Positions 27,081 to 35,050 of a DNA stretch of 64,000 nucleotides are shown one piece after another (the stretch's first letter is position 1; each line of letters begins with the position of its first letter). Under the pieces are notes generated by a model that saw nothing but the letters and a program-made list of their open reading frames with translations, was not told the DNA's origin and ran no database searches. A program made the position numbers and the translations under genes. The stretch covers positions 376,711-440,710 of the forward strand of contig NZ_BOVL01000010.1 of NCBI RefSeq assembly GCF_019972155.1. Reading direction: 5' to 3'. This DNA comes from Bradyrhizobium sp. RD5-C2 (lineage in GTDB: Bacteria; Pseudomonadota; Alphaproteobacteria; Rhizobiales; Xanthobacteraceae).

Positions 27081-27947
27081 ATGATCTGGGTTGAAACATT
27101 GATCAACGGAGCCCTGCTGGGCGGACTCTATGGCCTGCTCGGCATCGGGCTCGCTTTGGTGTTCGGCGTGATGCGCGTCGTCAACATCGCGCATGGCGAG
27201 TTCATGGTGCTGAGCGCGTTCTGCGCCGTGCTGCTTTCCAACCTGTTTCCGCAGGTGTCGCCGCTGCTGATGCTGATCCCGGTGATCGCACTGTCCTTTG
27301 CGGTTGGCTGGCTCTACCAGGCCGCCATCGTCAACCGGGTCGTGACGTCGCCCGATCCGCTGTCGCCGCTGCTACTGACCTTCGGCGTCTCGGTGATCCT
27401 GCGCAACGTCATGGTCGAAATCTTCGGCGCCGACGTGCGCAGCCTGCAGGTCGGCGAGCTCTCCCGCGCCAGCCTCGAGATCGCCGGCCTCAACATCGGC
27501 ATCATGCCACTGCTGACCCTGGTGCTGGCCGCGCTGCTGTTCATGGCGCTGCAGCTGGTGCTGCGCCACACCGAGTTCGGACGGATCGTGCGCGCCACCG
27601 CCGACCGCCGCGACATCGTCCGGCTGTCCGGGGTCAAGCCGGACCGGGTCTATAATTATGTCATGGGCCTGTCGCTGGCGCTCGGCGCGATCGGCGGCGT
27701 GCTGCTCGCGGTGCGGTCGAGCTTCACGCCGTTCTCGGGCGCCGAGCGGCTCTTGATCGCCTTCGAGGTCGTGGTGCTCGGCGGGCTCGGCTCGTTCTGG
27801 GGCGCGCTGCTCGGCGGCATCGCGCTCGGCATGGCGCAATTGATCGGTCTGAAGATCGATCCGAACGCTGGGCTGCTCTACGCGCATCTCCTGTTCTTTA
27901 TCATGCTGTTGATCCGCCCATCGGGTCTCGTGTCGAGCAGGGTATGA
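27081..27947 (+). CDS. ABC transporter permease, LivH type
   Basis: The 288-residue polytopic protein has the LivH signature GIGLALVFGVMRVVNIAHGEFM and the C-terminal VVVLGGLGSFWGALLGGIALG. About eight membrane segments are visible. It is co-transcribed with its LivM partner through an ATGA overlap at its stop. Confidence 0.88.
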   Translation: MIWVETLINGALLGGLYGLLGIGLALVFGVMRVVNIAHGEFMVLSAFCAVLLSNLFPQVSPLLMLIPVIALSFAVGWLYQAAIVNRVVTSPDPLSPLLLTFGVSVILRNVMVEIFGADVRSLQVGELSRASLEIAGLNIGIMPLLTLVLAALLFMALQLVLRHTEFGRIVRATADRRDIVRLSGVKPDRVYNYVMGLSLALGAIGGVLLAVRSSFTPFSGAERLLIAFEVVVLGGLGSFWGALLGGIALGMAQLIGLKIDPNAGLLYAHLLFFIMLLIRPSGLVSSRV

Positions 27948-28972
27948 CGCCGATGCCGACACGGACAATTCTCCTCGCCTGTGCCATCGTGCTGGTCGCC
28001 GTCATCGCCGGCGCACCCTTCGTGCTGAATGAGGGCATCCTGCGGCTCGCGACCGAATGCCTGCTGCTGCTGACGATGGCGCAGATGTGGAACCTGCTGG
28101 CGGGCTACGCCGGGCTGGTGTCGCTCGGCCATCAGGTCTTCATCGCGTTCGGCGCCTATGCGCTGTTCCTGACCTCCGGCTGGCTCGAGGTGACCCCGAT
28201 CTGGGTGCTGCCGGTGGCGCCGCTGGTGGCCGCGGCCGTCGCGGCGATCATCGCCTTTCCGTTGTTTCGCTTGCGCGACGCGTATTTCTCGATCGCGATG
28301 TGGGTGTTCGCCGAGATCATCGGCGCCTTCACGATGAAATCGCAGGCTGTCGGCGGCACCTCGGGCGTGCCGCTCGCCACCAGCAAGCTGATCGATTTCG
28401 ACTGGTTCGAACCGACCATGTTCTGGCTCGCCGGTGGCCTGACGCTCGTCACCATCGCGGCCCTGTACAAGATGATGACCTCGAGCTTCGGGCTCGGGCT
28501 GATGAGCGTGCGCGACAATGATCTGGCCGCGATGAGCGTCGGTGTCGATGTCCGCCACAACCGCTTCATCGCCTTCGTGCTGTCGGCGGCGGGATGTGGG
28601 CTTGCGGGTGCGTTGAGCTTCATGGGTAATCTGTTCATCGCGCCGCTCGCGGCCTTCGACGTCAACTGGTCCGTCTACATGATGTTCATCGCGATCATCG
28701 GCGGTATCGGAACGCTGGAGGGCCCGATCCTCGGCGTCATCATCTTCTTCGGCCTGCGCGAAGTGATGACCGGACCGCTCGGCCTGTCCGGCGGCTGGTA
28801 TCTGGTTGGGCTCGGCATCATTGCCGTCGTCGTGATGATCGTGGCGCCGCGCGGCATCTGGCCGGCGTTGCGCGACCGTCTCGGCGTGCGGCTGCTCGAC
28901 GTCCACCGTGCCGCGCCACGGCCGGCCGCGGCCGCCATCCTGCCGGGCGCGTCGGAACGGGTTACCGGGTGA
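27944..28972 (+). CDS. ABC transporter permease, LivM type
   Basis: The 342-residue polytopic membrane protein has the LivM core MAQMWNLLAGYAGLVSLGHQVF and the ATPase-contact loop MSVRDNDLAAMSVGVDVRHNR. It also has the conserved MFIAIIGGIGTLEGPILG. It is the last transporter gene of the second importer, and the copper amine oxidase follows 65 bases later on the same strand. Confidence 0.88.
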   Translation: MTPMPTRTILLACAIVLVAVIAGAPFVLNEGILRLATECLLLLTMAQMWNLLAGYAGLVSLGHQVFIAFGAYALFLTSGWLEVTPIWVLPVAPLVAAAVAAIIAFPLFRLRDAYFSIAMWVFAEIIGAFTMKSQAVGGTSGVPLATSKLIDFDWFEPTMFWLAGGLTLVTIAALYKMMTSSFGLGLMSVRDNDLAAMSVGVDVRHNRFIAFVLSAAGCGLAGALSFMGNLFIAPLAAFDVNWSVYMMFIAIIGGIGTLEGPILGVIIFFGLREVMTGPLGLSGGWYLVGLGIIAVVVMIVAPRGIWPALRDRLGVRLLDVHRAAPRPAAAAILPGASERVTG

Positions 28973-29037
28973 GGCAGGCCTTCACGCCGTCACCTTTGCT
29001 TGTATTCTGAGCGTTCTGGCTTTGAGTGGAGGGCGTG

Positions 29038-31062
29038 ATGGCTCTGAAATTCCGGCATGGCGGATGGGCATTGGCCGGCCTGGTTGCGGCGACCTTGGCG
29101 GCACCGCCGCCGGCGCAGGCCGAGCGCAGGATGTGGCCGCAGGCGGCCGCGATGCACCCGATGGACGGGCTGACGACGGACGAAATCCGCTCGGTCTCCG
29201 AAATCCTCCGCGGCGCCGGCAAGTTCGACGATGCGACGCGGGTCGTCTCCATGACGGTCGACGAGGATCCCAAGGACGAGGTGCGGGCGTGGAAGCCCGG
29301 ACAGCCGTTCACGCGGCGCGCGAACGTGACGCTGCTGAGTGGCGGGCATCTCTACGAAGCGCATATCGACCTCGCCACGCGCAACCTGCTCGGCTGGGAC
29401 GAGGTCCGGGATCACGAGGCCGCGCTCACCATCGACGAGCTGATGTCGGCCGGCGATCTGCCGAAGCAGGACCCGCGCTGGATCGCCGCGATGGCCAAGC
29501 GCGGCATCACCGATTTTCACAATGTGCTGTGCCTGCCGCTGACGGTAGGTCCAGTGAGCGAGCCGGCGCTGAAAGGCCGCCGCCTGCTCAACGTGCCCTG
29601 CGTCGACACGACAGGCGCCGCCAACAATCTCTGGGGTAAGCCGATCGAGAACCTGGTCGCGCAGGTCGATCTCAAGAGCAAGACGGTGCTGTCGGTGACC
29701 GATCTCGGCGTGGTGCCGCCGCCGGCGCAGACACCCTCGCACGCCTATGCCGACTCCGGAAAATATCGCAAGCCGCCGAAGTCGATCGAGATCACCGCGC
29801 CCGAGGGCAGCAATGTGAAGGTGGAGGGCGGCCAGGTCCGCTGGGACAACTGGTCGTTCCATGTCCGTCTCGAGCCGCGCGTCGGCGCGGTGCTGTCGCT
29901 GATCCGCTACGACGACCACGGCACGTTGCGCGACATCGCCTATCAGATCTCGGCGAGCGAGATGTTCGTGCCCTATATGGATCCTTCGCCGACCTGGTCG
30001 TTCCGCGCTTATATGGATATCGGCGAATACGGCTTCGGCGTGCTCTCCAGCGAATTGCAGCGCGGCATCGATTGCCCCGAAGGCGCGCATTATCTCGATC
30101 TGACGATCTCGGACACCAAGGGCATGCCTGTCGTCTCCAAGGGGGCGGTCTGCATCTTCGAGCGCCCGACCGGCGATCCGATCTGGCGCCACAGCGAGCT
30201 GATCAACAACACCGCCGAGGTGCGACCGAACAATGAGCTGGTGGTGCGGATGGCGCCGGTGGTCGGCAATTACGACTATCTGGTGGATTACGTCTTCGAC
30301 CGTGCCGGCAATATCGACGTGCGGCTCGGCGCCTACGGCATCGATGCGACCAAGGGCGTCGCGAGCCGGACACTGAGCGACTCGACGGCCGCGCAGGATA
30401 CGGCCTACGGGACGCTGGTCGACGAGCGGCTGCTGGCCGTCAATCACGATCACTACATGACGTTCCGGATCGACATGGACGTCGACGGCACCTCGAACCG
30501 GCTGGTCGAGGACCGCTTCAGCGTCCGCCGGCTGGACGAAGGCCAGCGCAAGAGCCTCTGGCAGGTCGACACCAGGCCGGTCGCGACCGAAGGGCCGATC
30601 ACGACGCCGCTGAGCGCGGCGCAGTTCAGGATCGAGAGCACGGGCAAGACCAACAAACAGGGCTATCGCACCAGCTATCAGCTGATGCCCGGACATTCCG
30701 ACGTCTCGCTGCTCGCCAAGGACGATCCGATCCAGCTGCGCGCCGGCTTCAGCGCCTACACGTTATGGACCTCGGCCTACGCCAGGGACGAGCGATACGC
30801 CGCAGGCATGTATCCAAACGAAAACCCAGAGGTCGATGGCCTGCCGAAATGGACGGCGGCGAAACGGCCGATCGAGGATCGCGACCTCGTGCTGTGGTAC
30901 ACGGTCGGCTTCCGCCACGTGCCGCGCGCCGAGGACTGGCCGGTCATGCCCGGCCTTTGGCATGGCTTCCGGCTGCGCCCATTCAACTTCTTCGATCGCA
31001 ATCCCGCGCTCGACGTGCCGCCGATGGTGAATGCCAAGGATACCACTAAGGACACCAAATGA
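29038..31062 (+). CDS. Copper amine oxidase (TPQ-dependent), secreted
   Basis: The ~674-residue enzyme oxidises primary amines to aldehydes, ammonia and H2O2. All active-site elements are visible: catalytic base Asp327 (YMDIGEYGFG), the tyrosine converted to topaquinone, Tyr412 in VGNYDYLVDY, and copper ligands His470 and His472 (NHDHYM) and His627 (FRHVPRAEDWPVMP). The 85-residue Asp-to-TPQ spacing fits the family. A signal peptide ending PPPAQA puts it in the periplasm. The start at 29038 has GGAGGG before it. Its stop overlaps a small secreted protein gene. Position after an ABC importer and near aldehyde dehydrogenase and aminotransferase genes suggests amine use as a carbon and nitrogen source. 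Confidence 0.93.
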   Translation: MALKFRHGGWALAGLVAATLAAPPPAQAERRMWPQAAAMHPMDGLTTDEIRSVSEILRGAGKFDDATRVVSMTVDEDPKDEVRAWKPGQPFTRRANVTLLSGGHLYEAHIDLATRNLLGWDEVRDHEAALTIDELMSAGDLPKQDPRWIAAMAKRGITDFHNVLCLPLTVGPVSEPALKGRRLLNVPCVDTTGAANNLWGKPIENLVAQVDLKSKTVLSVTDLGVVPPPAQTPSHAYADSGKYRKPPKSIEITAPEGSNVKVEGGQVRWDNWSFHVRLEPRVGAVLSLIRYDDHGTLRDIAYQISASEMFVPYMDPSPTWSFRAYMDIGEYGFGVLSSELQRGIDCPEGAHYLDLTISDTKGMPVVSKGAVCIFERPTGDPIWRHSELINNTAEVRPNNELVVRMAPVVGNYDYLVDYVFDRAGNIDVRLGAYGIDATKGVASRTLSDSTAAQDTAYGTLVDERLLAVNHDHYMTFRIDMDVDGTSNRLVEDRFSVRRLDEGQRKSLWQVDTRPVATEGPITTPLSAAQFRIESTGKTNKQGYRTSYQLMPGHSDVSLLAKDDPIQLRAGFSAYTLWTSAYARDERYAAGMYPNENPEVDGLPKWTAAKRPIEDRDLVLWYTVGFRHVPRAEDWPVMPGLWHGFRLRPFNFFDRNPALDVPPMVNAKDTTKDTK

Positions 31063-31364
31063 GGGGCCGCGTGCATCGCATGGGAGCGGTCGCCGGCGCG
31101 CTGATGACGCTGTTGGCGGCGCAGCCGGCCGCGCACGGCGCGGCGGCCGAAAGCGGCGCTGACGATGCGTCCTTGCTCTATCTGAGCAGCGGCGACTGGC
31201 AGCGCCAATCCGCGCCGCGCAAGGTCGCGCTCGCAGCCGACTTCATGCGGATCTTCTGCACCGATCAGACAATGTCGGCGGCATCGTTGGCCAATTGCCT
31301 CGACCGTGACAAGGCGGATGGCGCGCTGTTCGAGCGCGCTATCGCTTGCGTCAGCGCGCGATGA
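31059..31364 (+). CDS. Small secreted protein coupled to copper amine oxidase
   Basis: The 101-residue product has an N-terminal signal peptide (GAVAGALMTLLAAQPAAHGAA) and a mature part of about 75 residues with three cysteines (RIFCTD, LANCLD, AIACVS). Its ATG overlaps the oxidase stop by 4 bases (ATGA), so both are made from one transcript. I do not recognise the family. A periplasmic helper or partner of the oxidase (copper handling, electron acceptor or inhibitor) is only an inference. Confidence 0.75.
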   Translation: MRGRVHRMGAVAGALMTLLAAQPAAHGAAAESGADDASLLYLSSGDWQRQSAPRKVALAADFMRIFCTDQTMSAASLANCLDRDKADGALFERAIACVSAR

Positions 31365-31385
31365 CTTCTGCGTGTAGTCCTACCC

Positions 31386-31470
31386 CGTCATTGCCAGCGA
31401 AGCGAAGCAATCCATCCCGCCGCTTGTGGAGATATGGATTGCTTCGTCGCTATCGCTCCTCGCAATGACG
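31386..31470. repeat. Inverted repeat with CGTCATTG / CAATGACG arms
   Basis: The left arm 31386-31415 (CGTCATTGCCAGCGAAGCG...) and right arm 31434-31470 (ATGGATTGCTTCG...CGCAATGACG) are imperfect reverse complements. It lies between convergent genes and can act as a bidirectional terminator. It is a dispersed repeat type of Bradyrhizobium-like genomes. Confidence 0.7.
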
Positions 31471-31489
31471 AGGGAAGCCCAATAGCATG

Positions 31490-32842
31490 TCAGCCGGCCG
31501 CTGAGAGGCCGGTGTCGATCCCTTCGGCGATCGCCTTCACATCCAGTGCGGTGAGGATCAGGGGCGGGGACAGGATCAGGTTGTTGCCGGAGACGCGCAG
31601 CATCACTCCGGCCTCGTAGGCGCTATCTGCCACCTTCGCCATGGTCTTCTTGTCGGCGGGCTTCTTGCTGTCGCGATCGGCGACCAGCTCGAGCGCGGCC
31701 ATCAGGCCCTTGCCCCTGACGTCGCCAACCAGCGGATGTTTCGCCTTGAGCGCGGCCAACGCCTGCGCAAGGTCCTTGCCGCGCGCGGCGGCATTCTCGT
31801 CGAGCTTGAGGAGGCGGGTCTCGGCGAGCGCGGCAAGGCCCGCGGCGCAGCCGACCGGATGGCCTGAATACGTATAGCCATGGCCGATCGAGCCGAAATT
31901 GGTGGTGTCAGCCTCGAAGGTTTCCGCGACCTGCTCGCCGATCAAGGTCGCGCCGAGCGGGAAATAGCCCGAGGTGATCGCCTTAGCCATCGTCATCATG
32001 TCGGGCTTCACGCCCCATAACCGCGAGCCCGACCACGCGCCGGTGCGTCCGAATCCGGTGACGACTTCGTCGGCGATCATCAGGATCCCGTGGCGGTCGC
32101 AGATCTCGCGCGCGAGCTTCATGAAGCTGTCCGGCGGCACGATCACGCCGCCAGCCCCGAGCACCGGCTCCATGATGAAGGCCGCGATGGTGTCGGCGCC
32201 CTGGAATGCGATCTCCTCCTCCATCGCCGCCGCGCAAAGCTGCGCGAGTTTGGCGGGATCGGCTTCGTTGAAGGGATTGCGATAGGTCGACGGCGCCGGG
32301 ATATGGAATACGCCGGGCAGCATCGGCTCATAGTTGCGGCGGAAATTGGCGTTACCGTTGACCGACGCGCCGCCGAAATGGGTGCCGTGATAGCCCTTCT
32401 TCAGCGCCAGGAACTTGGTGCGGTCGGCCTGGCCCTTGATCTTCCAGTATTGCCGCGCAAGCCGCAGCGCGGTCTCGACCGAGTCCGATCCGCCCGACGT
32501 GAAAAAGGCGCGAACCATGCCTTCCGGCTTGAACCATTCGGTCAGCTCGTAGGCGAGTTCGATCGAGGGGCCGCTTGAAGTGCCGCGGAAGCCAGAATAA
32601 TACGGCAGCGCGCTGAGCTGATCTGCGATCGCTTGCTTGATCGGATCGCAGCTGTAGCCGAGGTTGACATTCCACAGGCCGCCGACCGCATCGATCACGG
32701 TCTTGCCGTCGATGTCGGTGACGTGGACGCCTTCGCCCTTCATCACGATCCGCGGCGGCTGCGCCCGCATCTCGGCGGGATGGGCCATCGGGTGCCAGAT
32801 CGGCTTGGCGTTGTTCTCAACCAGGAAGTTTCTGTCGCGCAT
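31490..32842 (-). CDS. Class III (omega) aminotransferase
   Basis: The 450-residue PLP enzyme has the landmarks HPMAHP, FFTSGGSDSVETALRLARQYW, KKGYHGTHFGG, IMEPVLGAGGVIVPP, MIADEVVTGFGRTG and the Schiff-base lysine in MTMAKAITSGYFPLGA. It matches omega-amino acid:pyruvate or putrescine:pyruvate aminotransferases. It would move amino groups from amines or omega-amino acids to pyruvate. It is a single gene on minus, 60 bp downstream of the HAD gene, and could complement the copper amine oxidase route in the same region. Confidence 0.88.
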   Translation of the reverse strand: MRDRNFLVENNAKPIWHPMAHPAEMRAQPPRIVMKGEGVHVTDIDGKTVIDAVGGLWNVNLGYSCDPIKQAIADQLSALPYYSGFRGTSSGPSIELAYELTEWFKPEGMVRAFFTSGGSDSVETALRLARQYWKIKGQADRTKFLALKKGYHGTHFGGASVNGNANFRRNYEPMLPGVFHIPAPSTYRNPFNEADPAKLAQLCAAAMEEEIAFQGADTIAAFIMEPVLGAGGVIVPPDSFMKLAREICDRHGILMIADEVVTGFGRTGAWSGSRLWGVKPDMMTMAKAITSGYFPLGATLIGEQVAETFEADTTNFGSIGHGYTYSGHPVGCAAGLAALAETRLLKLDENAAARGKDLAQALAALKAKHPLVGDVRGKGLMAALELVADRDSKKPADKKTMAKVADSAYEAGVMLRVSGNNLILSPPLILTALDVKAIAEGIDTGLSAAG

Positions 32843-32906
32843 GATCGCTCTCTATCGTTAACGCGCTTTCTCCATGCGAACCGGTATAACTTCGCTGGAA
32901 AACGCT

Positions 32907-33572
32907 TTAGTCGAATTGCAACCCGAAATGCCGCAGCGCCTCGCTGTAGGACGCCGCTGGATTGCGCACGTCGAACAGTACGATACGCATGTTGCACGCG
33001 GCGGCGCCGGCGATGTTGCGGCGCTGGTCGTCGACGAAGACGCAATCCTCTGCCTCCAGCGCCAGTTCGTCCAGCGCGCTTTGATAGGCGCGCCGGTCGG
33101 GTTTCAGGATCCCGGTATGGGTCGCGTCGACGATGGTGTCGAAGCGCTTGAGGATGGAGAGGCGGGTGCGAAACTCCGCACCGTAGAACAGGTCGAGCTC
33201 GTTCGACAGGATCGCGAGCCGGAACCCGGCGTCCGCGGCAAGGGTGATCGCGCGCACGGCTTCGGGACGGATCACGGTGTCGGGATCGGCGCCCCGCGCA
33301 CGCTTCACGAAGGTTTCCATGTCGCGCCAGTCCTCGCCGACCATGCGCCCGACCTCGCGGCTGCGCGTCAGCCAGTAATCGCGCTCGGAAATCTCGCCGC
33401 GCTGCATCGCAGCCCAGAGCGGATCGCTGTCGGGGGCAAATGGTCCGAGCCATTTCAGCGTGCACGGTGCGAGCCCGAGCGCGCGCTCGGTCAAATCATG
33501 GGTCTCGAACAAGGTCTTCGAGATCACACCGCCGAAGTCGAGCACCAGCGCCTTTGCGAGCGGCCTCGTCAT
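32907..33572 (-). CDS. HAD-superfamily hydrolase
   Basis: The 221-residue product has HAD motif I in the form LVLDFGGVI (nucleophile Asp), motif II ILSNEL, the lysine of ILKPDRRAYQ and motif III VFVDDQRRN. The cap is a small helical C1 type, as in epoxide-hydrolase N-terminal phosphatase and haloacid dehalogenase relatives. Note that the residue two after the nucleophile is Gly (DFG), where phosphatases normally have an acidic residue, so classical phosphatase activity is doubtful. Its ATG overlaps the UPF0261 gene stop by 4 bases. Confidence 0.85.
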   Translation of the reverse strand: MTRPLAKALVLDFGGVISKTLFETHDLTERALGLAPCTLKWLGPFAPDSDPLWAAMQRGEISERDYWLTRSREVGRMVGEDWRDMETFVKRARGADPDTVIRPEAVRAITLAADAGFRLAILSNELDLFYGAEFRTRLSILKRFDTIVDATHTGILKPDRRAYQSALDELALEAEDCVFVDDQRRNIAGAAACNMRIVLFDVRNPAASYSEALRHFGLQFD

Positions 33573-34831
33573 GCGGCAACCGTTGCGCGGCCGGGGCGGA
33601 CGATGCCGGCAGCGACCCAACGATCGAAGATGCCGAGCACCGTTTCGTTGAACGTCGCGCTGTTGATGTGATCCTTGATCTCGTGCAGTTCGACCGGTGG
33701 CCGGACCGCCGTTCGCATCGCGTCGACGAAGGCGGCGAGGGCGTCGGGATCGTGCAAAGCCTCGCCTTCGCGGTCCCATTGCTGGATGCCGCCGGCCGGC
33801 AGCACAAAGGCGACGGGGGCGCTGGCGCCGGCCAGCTTCTCCGCAATCGCGTGGGCGATCCGGCGGCGATCGGCGGCTCCCGATGTCGCCGATGCGAGCA
33901 GCCGGTTGTGTGCGTGGAACGGCCGATCCGATAGCTCGTTCGGAATCCCAAGCCACGCCGGGAAGTCGACCATGTCGACCGCGCCGGGGGCGACGATCTG
34001 CGGAATGCCGGCTCTGCCCGCGTTCTCCAGCCGGTCGGCGCCTGAATTGACCACCGAGCCGGTGAGCTGATTGGCGACCTCCTGCAGGCTGAGGTCCAGC
34101 ACCGCGGCAAAGCCGCCCTGGGCTGCGATCGACTCCATGGCGCGGCCACCCATTCCTGTGGTGTGGAAGACGACCACCTCGTAGCCGCGCTGCTCGAGTT
34201 GCGGCTTGAGCTCGACCATGTAGCGCAGACAGCTCTTGCCGAGCGATGTGATCGCAACCACCGGCCGGTCCCGGTTCGGCTTGATGGCGCTCTTCGCCGC
34301 GCCGACGATCGCGCCGCAGGCTTGCGACAGCACGGCGGTGCAGGTGCCGTTGAGGCCATAGAGGCCGCCGGCCCACAGGATCATCATCAGATCGGCGGCG
34401 ACGCGCTCGGGCGGGATCAGGTGCGAGAATGCGACGGTCGAGACGATCAGCTTCGGCAGGCCGAGCGGCAGCGCCTGCGCGACGTCGAGCGCAAGGTCGG
34501 TTCCCATAGTGCCGCCGATCGCGATCACGCCGTCGATGGCATCGCGCGCCGCAAGCTCGCGCGCCAGATTTGCAGCGCCGATCGCCATCAGGGACATCGC
34601 GGAGTTTTCGTCGCCGCTGGATGCTATCGCCGCGATCGTGGTCTGCGCTGCCGCCGCCACCGCGTGCTTGTCATGCGCGGGCCGATACGGCGGATCGCCG
34701 AGCACGCTGATGTCCATCATGATGGTTGTGCCGCCGGCGCGGGCGATGCAATCGCTCATGAACAACAGTTCGTCGGCCTTGGTGTCTCCAGTGCCGATCA
34801 GAAGAATGCGGGGCTGCGTGATCTCGGGCAT
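33569..34831 (-). CDS. Tm-1-like ATP-binding domain protein (UPF0261)
   Basis: The 420-residue product aligns along the UPF0261/Tm-1 N-terminal family: ILLIGTGDTKADELLFM, MDISVLGDPPYRPAH, IAIGGTMGTDLALDV and the FHTTGMGGRAMESIA block. The tomato Tm-1 homologue binds ATP and blocks tobamovirus replicase; bacterial members have no settled function. It overlaps the HAD gene and is divergent from the aldehyde dehydrogenase cluster, so a shared catabolic role is likely. In other genomes the family often sits beside a phosphoenolpyruvate-hydrolase-like TIM-barrel gene, absent here. Confidence 0.85.
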   Translation of the reverse strand: MPEITQPRILLIGTGDTKADELLFMSDCIARAGGTTIMMDISVLGDPPYRPAHDKHAVAAAAQTTIAAIASSGDENSAMSLMAIGAANLARELAARDAIDGVIAIGGTMGTDLALDVAQALPLGLPKLIVSTVAFSHLIPPERVAADLMMILWAGGLYGLNGTCTAVLSQACGAIVGAAKSAIKPNRDRPVVAITSLGKSCLRYMVELKPQLEQRGYEVVVFHTTGMGGRAMESIAAQGGFAAVLDLSLQEVANQLTGSVVNSGADRLENAGRAGIPQIVAPGAVDMVDFPAWLGIPNELSDRPFHAHNRLLASATSGAADRRRIAHAIAEKLAGASAPVAFVLPAGGIQQWDREGEALHDPDALAAFVDAMRTAVRPPVELHEIKDHINSATFNETVLGIFDRWVAAGIVRPGRATVAA

Positions 34832-34942
34832 GACCTTCGGCTCGCCGGCGGCGTGAGGGATGTGGACGAGTTGGTTTGCACCCAGCGGGCAGGGCGTTCG
34901 GCCATCGTGCGATCACGCTATGAGGGCGCTGGCTGCGGCAAC

Positions 34943-34960
34943 ATCCACCTATCGGTTGAT
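34943..34960. promoter_or_regulatory. Palindrome-like site D (ATCCACC-TATC-GGTTGAT)
   Basis: It lies in the 219-bp divergent region between UPF0261 and aldehyde dehydrogenase, about 90 bases before the latter. The left half is identical to site A; the right half has one mismatch. Confidence 0.4.
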
Positions 34961-35050
34961 TGCTGCCAAAGCCTTGATTTGGCGAGGATTGCGCCATGCC
35001 AGCGGTCTCCGGTCGGGAGCCGCTTCTTGTCACCGTCACAATGATCACGC

